Source of the DNA: Serratia grimesii NBRC 13537
GTDB lineage: Bacteria > Pseudomonadota > Gammaproteobacteria > Enterobacterales > Enterobacteriaceae
Reading direction: 5' to 3'
NCBI RefSeq assembly: GCF_001590905.1
Contig: NZ_BCTT01000015.1
Location: 62,001-126,000 of the forward strand
Length of the DNA: 64,000 nt
Of the stretch, positions 40,532 through 48,903 are shown one piece after another; position 1 is the first letter of the stretch; each line of letters begins with the position of its first letter. The translations under genes and the position numbers were made by a program. The notes under the pieces were generated by a model. That model worked only from the letters and a program-made list of their open reading frames with translations. It searched no databases and was not told where the DNA came from.

Positions 40532-40561
40532 CTCTTTTTTGTACAAACTGACATCATCTGC

Positions 40562-40819
40562 GCGTAATGACCGATATTTCCCAGACCCTAACTTAACGTT
40601 ATTACGCCAAACATAATCCCCTGTCAGATTGAAATATTCCCAACCTAGCGGCGACAGGTGAGAAACCCTTTGTTCGCTAATCTGGATACCCTTTCGCCTC
40701 AGTGACCCAATAGCTCTTTATATACCGTATTCCACAAGATGATCACTGCCGTCAGCAATCTCAGTCCACTGGCGCGATAACGATCACGGACGTTTCCTGC
40801 TGCGGTGCCGCCAAAAACT
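40562..40819 (-). pseudogene. tnpA: Tn3-family transposase, C-terminal remnant
   Basis: On the minus strand one frame reads DRYRASGLRLLTAVIILWNTVY, shown here as RYRASGLRLL and ILWNTVY. After a one-base-type frameshift a second frame reads RAIGSLRRKGIQISEQRVSH, then LSPLGWEYFNLTGDYVWRNN. These are the standard C-terminal motifs of Tn3-type transposases (YRASGLNL, WNTVYLE, LSPLGWEHINLTGDY). The N-terminal 850 or so residues are gone, so it is dead. The upstream break is about 40820; what follows there is not recognised. Confidence 0.85.
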
Positions 40820-41149
40820 CGTCACGGCTATGGAATTGGGCAAAGCTGCCATACAGAGGTTGTCCTTTAAAATTATATTACAATTCATAGTTGTGTATAG
40901 CCTCATAAATAATATCAATTATTATAAATTAATAATTTTGTATTTTAATATTAGATATATTTACGTGCATATTATTAAATAATCCTCTCATTGTCGATTT
41001 CCCGCCCAGCAGCTCCGGATCAGGCTGGCACAGGTCAGTTTTCATTAGTAACTTGTCATCCTCAATGAATGTTGTACCAGACATTGCACAAATGAGAATA
41101 GCTATCATTGTATTGTCACCGGAATACGCTGCCTATAAAGTCACTACAA

Positions 41150-41165
41150 CTGTACATTCGTACAG
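41150..41165. promoter_or_regulatory. LexA (SOS) box of the colicin gene
   Basis: CTGT-ACATTCGT-ACAG, a perfect CTGT-N8-ACAG LexA site, 21 bases before the colicin start and just after a TATAAA -10 box (41134-41139). SOS control is the rule for colicins. A second overlapping box, common in plasmid colicins, is not seen. Confidence 0.9.
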
Positions 41166-41186
41166 CCTTGTTTATGGAGGTAGCAT

Positions 41187-42908
41187 ATGTTTTTTAATGC
41201 AAACACTAAGTTTAAGTTCCTTGCCCCGGGCAATGAGGACAGCATGACGGTAACGGGTGATCGCCCTGGCCCAACAGGGCCTAGTGGTAATGCGGGCGGC
41301 CACGATAACAGCGGTGGTAGTACCGGAAGTACCAGTTGGTTTGAAATGAAGCCCGGTGATGTGAATGTCAGCAAATATGGCAAAGTGATTATCAATGCAC
41401 AGGGCCAGGCCACGATGAATGGTATCGTCATGAATTATGAGAATTCATCGTTAGTGGATGATGGTGCGGGCGGCGCGACCCGTGTACTGAATTCAATACT
41501 GGACGCAAACCCACCGACCGGAAAGAATTTTGGCAATAACGCCAGCGTCACGGATGGACGCTATTCCGGTAAAAACCCGGTTGCCGAGTATTCCGTTCCA
41601 CTAAATATCTATACGGCGGTTCGGCGAGGTGAAATTCCACCTGGATTTTGGCTTGATAATAACAATATCATGACCGAAATTACGCAAAAATATGAGATCA
41701 ACGGGGGCGGTAAAGGGAATGACCGTACCGGATACAGAAAAACCAATATTAGTGTTCCTTCCCTTACCAATGCGTACCAACAATGGAAAAAAGAACAGCA
41801 AGATATTGCGCAAAAAGAAGCTATACGTAAGGCAGAAGAGGAAGCCAGACGTAAAGCAGCAGAAGAAGCAAAACGTAAGGCCGATGAAGAAGCAAAACGC
41901 AAGGCGGCAGAAGCTGAAACCAAACGGCGCGCAGAGGAAGAAGCTAAACGTAAACAAGCCGAATTGGATGCTCAGAATAATGAGCAGTTACAACAGCGTA
42001 AGGTTAATGAAGCGCAGCAGCGGATCAACACAGCAAATATAGAGAAATCAGGTGCAGAGAGCCGTGCCGCTGAGTTTGAAAAGCAGCTTCCACTGCTAGT
42101 TGCAGAATGGGACAGGCTTATTGCGATATCGAAACGAGGCGGTAAGACTTCTCAGGCGAAAACTCGAGGTGATGCTGAGGACGCTGGCAACAAAGTCAAT
42201 GCGCAAAAGGCGGCTATTGAATCGGCAAAGAATGAAGCAAGTTCGGCACAACGACGGATTGAACAGGCTCAGCGAGAAAAAGTGGAGGCAGAAAACCGGC
42301 TTAACACGCTGCGAGCAGAGCGGCAGGCACGGGAAGCCGCAGAAGCCAAGAAAAAAGAGGAAGATGCGGTGAAAGACGCCATTAAGACGACGGCTGACTT
42401 TTACAAGGAACTGACTGAGAAATTTGGTGAACAGTCCGCCAAGGTGTCAAAAGAATTGGCCGATGCGGCCAAGGGTAAAACCCTAAAAAATGCGGATGAA
42501 GCACTGAAGGCATTTGAAAAGTATAAGGACTCACTGAATAAGAAATTCAGTGTCGCCGATCGTGAGGCGGTCGCCAAGGCGCTCGAATCGGTACGCCGTG
42601 AACATATTGCTCAGAACCTCGCCAAGTTTAGCAAGGCGTTCAATTACACGGGCAAGGCCATCGATTTCTACGATATCTTCATCGTCGAGTTACCGAAGGC
42701 AATCAGAACGCAAAACTTTAGGGCGTTCTTCGTGAAATTAGAGACCATCGGCGCAGGTATGGCGGCGACTGCACTGACGGCGTTTGCCTACAGCATTATT
42801 CTTGGCACACCGTTGGGCCTTTTCGGGTTTGCCATCATGATGACCTTGGTCAGCGTGCTGGTGGATGAAAAGCTCATGGAGAAGGTCAACAAAGCGGTAG
42901 GTATTTAA
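41187..42908 (+). CDS. Pore-forming colicin-like bacteriocin, TonB-dependent type
   Basis: 573 residues. The N-terminal translocation region is Gly/Ser-rich and has a candidate TonB box DSMTVTG at residues 18-24. Residues about 60-190 form an unassigned middle (probably receptor-binding) region. Residues about 205-395 are a long Lys/Glu/Ala coiled coil, part of which resembles TolA. From about residue 400 comes the E1/Ia-type channel domain (ADAAKGKTLKNADEALKAFE, NKKFSVADREA), ending in a hydrophobic hairpin (about 520-560) and KVNKAVGI. It would be released after DNA damage and depolarise related cells. GGAGGTAGCAT precedes the ATG. No lysis gene is seen, as usual for group B colicins. A converging immunity gene follows. 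Confidence 0.9.
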   Translation: MFFNANTKFKFLAPGNEDSMTVTGDRPGPTGPSGNAGGHDNSGGSTGSTSWFEMKPGDVNVSKYGKVIINAQGQATMNGIVMNYENSSLVDDGAGGATRVLNSILDANPPTGKNFGNNASVTDGRYSGKNPVAEYSVPLNIYTAVRRGEIPPGFWLDNNNIMTEITQKYEINGGGKGNDRTGYRKTNISVPSLTNAYQQWKKEQQDIAQKEAIRKAEEEARRKAAEEAKRKADEEAKRKAAEAETKRRAEEEAKRKQAELDAQNNEQLQQRKVNEAQQRINTANIEKSGAESRAAEFEKQLPLLVAEWDRLIAISKRGGKTSQAKTRGDAEDAGNKVNAQKAAIESAKNEASSAQRRIEQAQREKVEAENRLNTLRAERQAREAAEAKKKEEDAVKDAIKTTADFYKELTEKFGEQSAKVSKELADAAKGKTLKNADEALKAFEKYKDSLNKKFSVADREAVAKALESVRREHIAQNLAKFSKAFNYTGKAIDFYDIFIVELPKAIRTQNFRAFFVKLETIGAGMAATALTAFAYSIILGTPLGLFGFAIMMTLVSVLVDEKLMEKVNKAVGI

Positions 42909-42913
42909 CGTAC

Positions 42914-42941
42914 AAAGGCCGTTTACACGGCCTTTTTATTG
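42914..42941. terminator. Bidirectional terminator shared by colicin and immunity genes
   Basis: AAAGGCCGT-ttac-ACGGCCTTT followed by TTATT; it starts six bases after the colicin stop and its right arm lies inside the last codons of the convergent immunity gene. Confidence 0.85.
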
Positions 42942-43312
42942 CCCATAAACAGGGCAAACAGATAAATGATGCCTATCGGCAATGCCATGACAAAACAAAA
43001 GGCATAATACACAACCAGTGCGCCATTTTTACCAATGGTATCGGCGAATAATCCACGGTGCCAAAATGCATTACTCGTGAATCGCAAGGCGAACGTTTCA
43101 ATGCCTTTTTTGGCATAGGGATACAGCAAGAAACTCAGGATGGCGATGATCAGATAGCGTGTGACATCCACGTTGTCCTGAAAAGAATACAGGTAATAGA
43201 GTGCGGTAAAAAAACAGACCACTCCCCAAATCTGACTTTTCCAATAATATCCTTTGGTCATTAGCGCATCCCTGGTCATAAGGTCTTTTTCATTTTTCTT
43301 GCTTGGCATCAT
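42923..43312 (-). CDS. Colicin E1-type immunity protein
   Basis: 129 residues with about three membrane helices (WGVVCFFTALYYLY, YLIIAILSFLLYPYAKKG, VVYYAFCFVMALPIGIIYLFAL). YPYAKKGIETFALRF and the ALPIGIIYLF ending match colicin E1 immunity proteins (CPYSKYAIEYIAFNF and AIPFGLLGLF, from memory). It sits in the inner membrane and blocks the cognate channel. It is convergent with the colicin gene, as in ColE1, so it can be expressed without SOS induction. The exact start is uncertain (43312 or an inner ATG); no good ribosome site is seen. Confidence 0.88.
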   Translation of the reverse strand: MMPSKKNEKDLMTRDALMTKGYYWKSQIWGVVCFFTALYYLYSFQDNVDVTRYLIIAILSFLLYPYAKKGIETFALRFTSNAFWHRGLFADTIGKNGALVVYYAFCFVMALPIGIIYLFALFMGNKKAV

Positions 43313-43328
43313 TCGTGTTTAGCGGCGA

Positions 43329-43688
43329 CTAGCGAAACGGAATACCGTTGCCAAAGATCGTGTTGTGCGGTTTGGTGGTGAAATTAAACGTAAACTCCCG
43401 GTTCTTCACCGGCTGAACGCTTTCAAAGCGCCATGTCTTCATGGCTGTCAGCACTGATTGGTCAAATACACCGACGGGCTTAGCCTGCAAAATACGCACG
43501 TGGCTTACCGTTCCGTCATGCTCTATATCGTACTTCACCTTGACGACGCCATCGGTTTTGTTCAACAAGGCCTGTTCAGGGTAAACAGGGGCCGTTTTGC
43601 TGATCGCTTTGGGGGACGGTTCTGCACCCAACGCCAGCGCAGGCGTCATGCACAGTAACAGGATGGCGGCAAACGTATGTTGTCTCAT
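43329..43688 (-). CDS. Exported mini-protein consisting of a TonB C-terminal domain
   Basis: 119 residues. A Sec signal peptide (TFAAILLLCMTPALALGA) is followed almost at once by a TonB C-terminal domain: APVYPEQALLNKTDGVVKVK, YDIEHDGTVSHVRIL, and FDQSVLTAMKTWRFE. The membrane anchor and the Pro-rich spacer of real TonB proteins are missing, so it would be a free periplasmic domain that can touch TonB boxes but cannot transmit energy. It lies 16 bases upstream of the colicin immunity gene on the same strand and is probably co-transcribed. An accessory role in colicin immunity is an attractive inference. The ATG at 43688 was preferred to a TTG at 43703. Confidence 0.85.
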   Translation of the reverse strand: MRQHTFAAILLLCMTPALALGAEPSPKAISKTAPVYPEQALLNKTDGVVKVKYDIEHDGTVSHVRILQAKPVGVFDQSVLTAMKTWRFESVQPVKNREFTFNFTTKPHNTIFGNGIPFR

Positions 43689-43703
43689 GTGATGATCCAT
43701 CAA

Positions 43704-44127
43704 TTAATAATGACTAGTTTATATAAGGCCGCTCATCAGCGGTCATCCTTAAATATAGGGCAGATATTGACATGTTGCTTTGCTAACTCGGTACCGCGAT
43801 GATCACGGCAATCAGAGCCATTGCACCGATCCAGCGAACCCTACTGAGGCTTTGCCGCGTGTCTGATCGGCCGAATGTGGACACCACGGACGTCAATCAA
43901 CTGAACAATATATTCCGAACGCCAAACAAACTGCTTCTTAACAGTCTGGCGCCACCTTACGACCCAGGGAAGATAACCTGACCGATGCATAACGGTATTG
44001 GCGCTAATCTCCCTTATCTGCAGTTTAATCACCAAGCCATTTCAGGACATCCTACACCCGATATATATCGAGGTTACCCACATCGACATAAAACTCATGA
44101 GTGTCATCGATAGCAGTGCAGAAAAAA
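43704..44127. other. Gene-poor gap in the colicin locus
   Basis: 424 bases without a gene I can support. On the minus strand around 43795-43890 a frame reads FGRSDTRQSLSRVRWIGAMA then LIAVIIAVPS, which has the look of a membrane-protein N-terminus but is broken upstream and downstream. It may be gene debris. No repeat or hairpin of note. Confidence 0.4.
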
Positions 44128-44469
44128 CTAAAATGATTTATCTACCGCAGGACTCTCACGTTTAAAACGGATGTTAACAATGAGATCTTTCGTAGGTTTA
44201 CCGCTTTCATAACGCCACTTCTGCATTGCCATCCTCATCTCATTGTCAAAAATACCGCTGGGATGAGACTCAAGAAGACGTATGTTCTGGACACGCCCAT
44301 CTGCATCAACGTCAAATTTAACTCTGGCGAAGTCGGTTTGCGGCTTCTGCTGGGCAGTTACTGAATTTGATGGTGATCTACCGGTCTGTTCACTGCCAGT
44401 TCCGATGCAAGCAGTCAGAGATAGCGAAAAAAACGCTAACAACATCATCTTGACGGTAGATTTCATCAT
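44128..44469 (-). CDS. Small lipoprotein with a TonB C-terminal domain
   Basis: 113 residues. A lipoprotein signal peptide ends in the lipobox LTAC (Cys about residue 21). After a Ser/Gln-rich stretch comes a shortened TonB C-terminal domain: ARVKFDVDADGRVQNIRLLE, SHPSGIFDNEMRMAMQKWRYES. As in its neighbour at 43329, the membrane anchor and Pro-rich spacer of TonB are absent; here a lipid anchor replaces them. The two share the order G-x-V-x-x-(V/I)-R-(I/L)-L and W-R-(F/Y)-E-S, so they may be old duplicates. AAGGAG lies nine bases before the ATG. Confidence 0.82.
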   Translation of the reverse strand: MMKSTVKMMLLAFFSLSLTACIGTGSEQTGRSPSNSVTAQQKPQTDFARVKFDVDADGRVQNIRLLESHPSGIFDNEMRMAMQKWRYESGKPTKDLIVNIRFKRESPAVDKSF

Positions 44470-44518
44470 TGCAACTCACTCCTTAAGTTAGCTCGTGCAA
44501 CTGCCAGGCTCTGGCAGT

Positions 44519-44881
44519 TTAGTGGCCGAAAAGCAGCTCGGTGTATTTCCTGGAAACGGCTCCGGTGCGTTTACCGCCTTCGCCATAGTAGCGATCCTCG
44601 CGGCACAGTCGCTCTTTGACATCGCAGAAAATGCCATTGGCAAAGGTGAATTCGGTCGGGTCGAAGTCACCTTGCGAATACAGTTTGCTGGCGACTTTCT
44701 TGCCGAGATACTTTTCGGTCAGTGGGCGGGAAATGCCATCAGTACCATTCGCACAGGCATAACGGTCGCACAACACGCCTGATGCCGGTGACTTGAGGGA
44801 TGAGTTTTGCTTCGCCTGCGCAGGCATCACGGATGCGGCAAGCAGCAGAGTCAGTGAGAACGAAAGTGCTATTTTATTCAA
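44519..44881 (-). CDS. ycgJ: YcgJ-like secreted protein
   Basis: 120 residues. Signal peptide (NKIALSFSLTLLLAASVMPAQA), then a small domain with four cysteines: GVLCDRYACANGTDGIS, LTEKYLGKKVASKLYSQGDF, FANGIFCDVKERLCREDRYYG, ending SRKYTELLFGH. It matches E. coli YcgJ, function unknown, likely periplasmic with two disulfides. I chose a TTG start at 44881: GAGG lies eight bases before it and the signal peptide then begins correctly; longer in-frame starts upstream give an unlikely N-terminus. A small hairpin (CTGCCAG-gct-CTGGCAG, 44501-44517) follows the stop. Confidence 0.83.
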   Translation of the reverse strand: MNKIALSFSLTLLLAASVMPAQAKQNSSLKSPASGVLCDRYACANGTDGISRPLTEKYLGKKVASKLYSQGDFDPTEFTFANGIFCDVKERLCREDRYYGEGGKRTGAVSRKYTELLFGH

Positions 44882-45025
44882 TGAGTCAGCCTCGTTTAAT
44901 GGCAGAGCGCCCGTTATTGGGAGCATCATACTGCCATACAAAACAGGGCCTTGACGATGTGCAATTTTAAGCAATCTTCGCAATACCCCCTGGGTGCTGT
45001 ATAGTCCGCGTTTTACGGGGACACC

Positions 45026-45826
45026 ATGCCAATTCAATCTTCCATTCGCCTGAATAAATACATTAGTGACAGCGGTATCTGTTCCCGCCGTCAGGCCGAT
45101 CGCTATATCAAACTGGGTAAGGTTTTTATCAACGATAACCTGGCCGCAGTGGGTGCGCCGGTATTTATTGGCGATGTTGTGAGTGTTAACGGGCAGCAGA
45201 TAGCGCCGCGTCATGATGCAGACCTGGTGCTGATCGCGCTGAATAAACCTGTTGGCATCCTCACCAGCATGGGAAAGCATGAGCGGGATAACATCGGCGA
45301 TTTCGTTAACCACAGCCAACGCACCTTTCCTATCGGCCGCCTGGATAAGGCTTCTCAGGGGTTAATTTTCCTGACCAATAATGGTGAGTTGGTCAATAAA
45401 ATCCTCCGTGCTGGCAACAATCACGAAAAAGAGTATCTGGTTACCGTCAACAAACCACTGACCGACGAATTTATTCAAGGTATGCGCGCAGGTGTGCCAA
45501 TCCTGGGCAAAGTGACAAAAGAATGTCGGGTGGAGAAAGAGACCGAACAGGTATTTCGCATCACACTAGTGCAAGGGCTTAACCGACAAATACGCCGCAT
45601 GTGCAAATATTTTGGTTATGAAGTCACCAAGCTTGAGCGCGTGCGCATCATGAATATTGATCTGACAGGACTGCCACTGGGCGAGTGGCGGGATTTAACC
45701 CATGATGAGCGAAGCACCCTATTCAAATTGCTGGAGCATTCCACGTCCGAAGACGACGACTTGCCCCAGAAAACCGAGATATCGCAAGGCAACAAGGGTC
45801 TGTTGCCCAACGGTATCCCGTTATAA
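45026..45826 (+). CDS. rluF: RluF, 23S rRNA pseudouridine synthase
   Basis: 266 residues. S4 RNA-binding domain ([22 protein letters not shown]), then the RsuA-type catalytic domain: [12 protein letters not shown], the catalytic Asp in [18 protein letters not shown], and [19 protein letters not shown]. It makes pseudouridine 2604 in 23S rRNA. The C-terminal basic tail is about 24 residues shorter than in E. coli, so RNA contacts there may differ. Divergent from ycgJ, convergent with the autotransporter. Confidence 0.93.
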   Translation: MPIQSSIRLNKYISDSGICSRRQADRYIKLGKVFINDNLAAVGAPVFIGDVVSVNGQQIAPRHDADLVLIALNKPVGILTSMGKHERDNIGDFVNHSQRTFPIGRLDKASQGLIFLTNNGELVNKILRAGNNHEKEYLVTVNKPLTDEFIQGMRAGVPILGKVTKECRVEKETEQVFRITLVQGLNRQIRRMCKYFGYEVTKLERVRIMNIDLTGLPLGEWRDLTHDERSTLFKLLEHSTSEDDDLPQKTEISQGNKGLLPNGIPL

Positions 45827-45849
45827 CCAACATCTAACTTTTCAGAAAA

Positions 45850-48800
45850 TCAGAATGACCATCTGATATTGGCATTGACTGCATTCACCTGAGTATCAGC
45901 GCCGTATTGCCCTTGATAACCGAGATCCAACGTGGTGGAACGCGTCAGTTTCACACTCACACCGACGTCCGCCACCATCAGGTTGTCATCAACCGCTGTG
46001 CCTTGCGTGATAAATGCGTCACTGCCGGCAAAGGCCATACGTGAAGATGTAGATTTATCACCGTAGGCATGCTGCCAGCCCAATGAACCGTACAAGCTGA
46101 CGTTGTTAGGCAGCTCAGTGAAACCTCGCACCCCCAACGTTGAATAGAAGGTATTCATCGTTTCATTACGTACGCTAAGTGCTGCAGCACCGCCCTTTTC
46201 CTGGAAATTATCGGTATGCAGGCGGATATAGCTCAGATTAACGAAGGGCTCAAGGTTCGCGTCCGACTGCCCAAAACGGTAACCCGCTTCGGTAAACGCC
46301 AGCAATGAATCTGCATCATAGTCAGCCTTAAGCCGATCCGAGTAATTGCCAAAGTTAACATTGCGTTCATTTTCCAACCGGTGCCAGGTGTAGCCCAGTG
46401 CACCGCGTAGCGAGAAGGCATCCTGCTGTCCTGCGGCATATAGACCAAGGTGGTAATTATCGCTGTCAGACTTGGAGCGACGGCTATCAATGTTGTAGTC
46501 ACCGCGGCTATAACCAAAATATCCCCCAACGCGAACACTGTGATCGGCTAATTTATGATCCGCTCCCAGCAGGAAACCGCTGGTGTTGCCATCCAGTTTT
46601 CCGACATTCTCGTTACCACTGTTTCTTGCCCATGAGCCAAATGTCTGCCCCCAGACACCATTATTTTCAGCTTGAGTCGGCCGAACCAGCGTCATCGCCA
46701 GCGAAGGCACAGGTAACGGATCATTATCAAACACACGTAACATACGCTGGTTCAGCACATTGAACAGCATGGTGCTACCTGCGATCAAATTCGATTGCAT
46801 GGACGGATAAACTTCGCCAGACAACTGATTGAACGCCTCGCGCGCTTCCGGTGCACTCAATAACAACACGGCGTTATACAGAGCCAATGAAGGGCCGCTT
46901 TGCGTCAATGTCGAAAGCGCCCCAGCGGTATTCCACTGATTGCTGGTTTGTGCAACCGTCTGGAAAATACCTGGCTCACCCGGATTTTCACCACCTGGGT
47001 TCTCACTGCCCGGATTCTCACCACCTGGGTTCTCACCGCCAGGGTTTTCGCCACCCGGATTCTCACCGCCTGGGTTCTCGCCACCAGGGTTTTCGCCACC
47101 CGGATTCTCACCGCCTGGGTTCTCCCCGCCAGGGTTTTCGCCGCCACCTTTTTGCGCGATGGTCAGATCCACGGCATTGGCGCTGTGGTTGAGTGCAACG
47201 TCCAGGAACGCAGATTTTGAGATAGCTTCAGCAAACTGACCGTCAATCCCACCTTGCGACGTTAAAATGCGGTAGCTTTGCCCAGTCTGATAGCTGGTCT
47301 GTGGATCCAGCGCAGTCACCTGCACTTTGGCTTGATCACTGATCGTGGTCTTCCCGGCGACCACCAGTTTGTCGCTGCTGCCGTCACCAGCGATATCAAC
47401 GTCGTAGAAGGATTCGCCGATGAAATTCAGATAGCGTTGCAGCGTCAGAGTACCGATGTTGCCGTCACCGGGAGAAATATGGCCGCCAGACAGAATTTCT
47501 GTTTGGCCCAGAGTACCGTTGCCTCCTAGCGTACCACCGGCTTTTATCGATGCTGCACTGCTGTAACCCTGGCCATTGTTAACGTCCGAGCCGGCCGTCG
47601 CATTGAGGATCAGCGTACCGCCATTTTCGGCACTCAGCGTTTGAATATCAAAAATGTTGTCTTCTTTCAGCGTATTGATATCGCTGGCTATGATGATTTT
47701 CCCGCCTCGGGCGCCCACATTGGCCTTGAGTCCGGTCAGGTCACCACTCAGCGTCGTATGCCCAGCAGTATTAATAACCTCCCCTTCGCCAACCATCTTG
47801 TTGCGGAAATCGTAGTTGTCGGAAGTGTGGTTAAAGTACACATAACTGCCAAATAACCCGCCCTGCAGGTTGATTGTCGTTTGTGTGTCGACAGTACCTG
47901 CGGCGCCCGCCGCGCCGATCGTTGGATCGGTCAATCCAGTGCCGGTATCCATATTGCCGCGGCTGCCAATGATTAACGCACCTCGGTTCGAACCAGAACC
48001 GGTATCACCCAATCGCAATTCGTTAGCACCAGCGGAAAATACGCCGCCGTCTACCACCGACAGCACGCCGTTACCATAATCCCCCACGTTGACGCTGCTG
48101 CTGCTGGTAAAACGCGAGCCCTCGCCAGCGATATACAACTCAGCAGTTTTACGTGAACCTGAAACACCGGCAATCTCTGCACTGCCAACGTTGACCACCC
48201 CACCGTTCAGTACGTCCACATCACCGTTGGCCGTGAGCGTTTGGCCAATGTTCCACTGGGAGTTATTGCCAGTCACCGTGGCTTTAGGGTTCAGTTTGTC
48301 AGCTTCATCGGGTATGAAACCGCTGTCGATCCTGGCTGCGGCCGTTGTTGTTACCACCCCGCCGTCTTCAATCAATAGCGTTGAGCGCGCGCCCTGACCA
48401 AAACCAATACCAAGCCTGTCGCTGATGACCCTGGAGCCGGCACCCTTAACATTCAAATGGCTGTCGTAACCGCCCGTGGTGCCGACAATAATTTCTTTCG
48501 CACTGGCAAGCGCACCATCCTCAACCCGTAATGTCCCCAGGCCAAGATTCAGGCTGCCGCGCAGAACGGATTGATCGTTGATGGCGCTCAGTACCGCATC
48601 TGGCCCTCTGACCGTAACCAAGCTTTCATAAATTTTGCCGTCAGAACGGGTGCCAATATTGATGTTATAGGCATTGATTTTGCCATTATCGATCAACAGA
48701 TTCCCACTTTGATTGCGGCCGACGTAAACATTTCCGGTGTAGGCTAAAGATTCTGTAACTTTGGATTCACCATCAAAAATGGCATCGTCGGCACGTGCAA

Positions 48801-48903
48801 TATCAACAGGCCCGATCAATATCAATGGTGCAGAGAAGAGTGCGAGGTAAACTTTGGAAAGCGGCTTTCTTACCGCTAAATGATGCGATATTTTATCTTT
48901 CAT
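45850..48903 (-). CDS. Autotransporter with beta-helix passenger and GGENP-repeat linker
   Basis: 1017 residues. An extended signal peptide (KVYLALFSAPLILIGPVDIARA-DD; cleavage about residue 38) precedes a passenger of about 540 residues with beta-helix texture (VRGPDAVLSAINDQS, VLNGGVVNVGSAEI, LSVVDGGVFSAG, and the PATR-like ASIKAGGTLGGNGTLGQTEIL). Eleven ENPG units follow (GGENP linker). The last 280 residues are an autotransporter barrel (WGQTFGSWARN ... NANIRWSF, C-terminal Phe). The passenger would be displayed on the surface; no protease triad or known adhesin motif is visible. GGAG precedes the ATG. Confidence 0.9.
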   Translation of the reverse strand: MKDKISHHLAVRKPLSKVYLALFSAPLILIGPVDIARADDAIFDGESKVTESLAYTGNVYVGRNQSGNLLIDNGKINAYNINIGTRSDGKIYESLVTVRGPDAVLSAINDQSVLRGSLNLGLGTLRVEDGALASAKEIIVGTTGGYDSHLNVKGAGSRVISDRLGIGFGQGARSTLLIEDGGVVTTTAAARIDSGFIPDEADKLNPKATVTGNNSQWNIGQTLTANGDVDVLNGGVVNVGSAEIAGVSGSRKTAELYIAGEGSRFTSSSSVNVGDYGNGVLSVVDGGVFSAGANELRLGDTGSGSNRGALIIGSRGNMDTGTGLTDPTIGAAGAAGTVDTQTTINLQGGLFGSYVYFNHTSDNYDFRNKMVGEGEVINTAGHTTLSGDLTGLKANVGARGGKIIIASDINTLKEDNIFDIQTLSAENGGTLILNATAGSDVNNGQGYSSAASIKAGGTLGGNGTLGQTEILSGGHISPGDGNIGTLTLQRYLNFIGESFYDVDIAGDGSSDKLVVAGKTTISDQAKVQVTALDPQTSYQTGQSYRILTSQGGIDGQFAEAISKSAFLDVALNHSANAVDLTIAQKGGGENPGGENPGGENPGGENPGGENPGGENPGGENPGGENPGGENPGSENPGGENPGEPGIFQTVAQTSNQWNTAGALSTLTQSGPSLALYNAVLLLSAPEAREAFNQLSGEVYPSMQSNLIAGSTMLFNVLNQRMLRVFDNDPLPVPSLAMTLVRPTQAENNGVWGQTFGSWARNSGNENVGKLDGNTSGFLLGADHKLADHSVRVGGYFGYSRGDYNIDSRRSKSDSDNYHLGLYAAGQQDAFSLRGALGYTWHRLENERNVNFGNYSDRLKADYDADSLLAFTEAGYRFGQSDANLEPFVNLSYIRLHTDNFQEKGGAAALSVRNETMNTFYSTLGVRGFTELPNNVSLYGSLGWQHAYGDKSTSSRMAFAGSDAFITQGTAVDDNLMVADVGVSVKLTRSTTLDLGYQGQYGADTQVNAVNANIRWSF
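46978..47145. repeat. 15-bp tandem repeat coding GGENP x 11
   Basis: Eleven in-frame 15-base units inside the autotransporter gene. Units fall into a higher-order 45-base pattern: (GCCAGGGTTTTC)(GCCACCCGGATTCTC)(ACCGCCTGGGTTCTC) recurs almost identically at 47038, 47083 and 47128 (last one partial). One unit codes SENPG instead of GENPG. Multiples of 15 bases keep the frame, so slippage would change linker length only. Confidence 0.92.

Noticed and set aside
40820-40865. Minus-strand frame reading YGSFAQFHSRDEFLA beside the Tn3 remnant
   Set aside because: Too short to assign, out of frame with the transposase tail, and without a known match in memory.
41601-41957. Minus-strand frames rich in Phe/Ser opposite the colicin
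   Set aside because: Antisense of the Lys/Glu/Ala coiled coil; no start signals. Not a second immunity gene.
43799-44035. Short frames of 60-64 codons on both strands in the colicin-locus gap
   Set aside because: No ribosome site, no recognisable domain, and they overlap each other; kept only as possible debris.
44882-45319. N-terminal extension of the YcgJ-like gene up to 45319
   Set aside because: It would run antisense through the start of rluF and bury the signal peptide in the middle of the protein; the TTG start with GAGG fits better.
46978-47145. Tandem repeat considered as a CRISPR array
   Set aside because: Units are contiguous 15-mers with no unique spacers and lie in frame inside a coding gene.
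46851-47239. Several plus-strand frames full of PGFSP-type repeats
   Set aside because: They are only the reverse reading of the GGENP repeat in the autotransporter gene.
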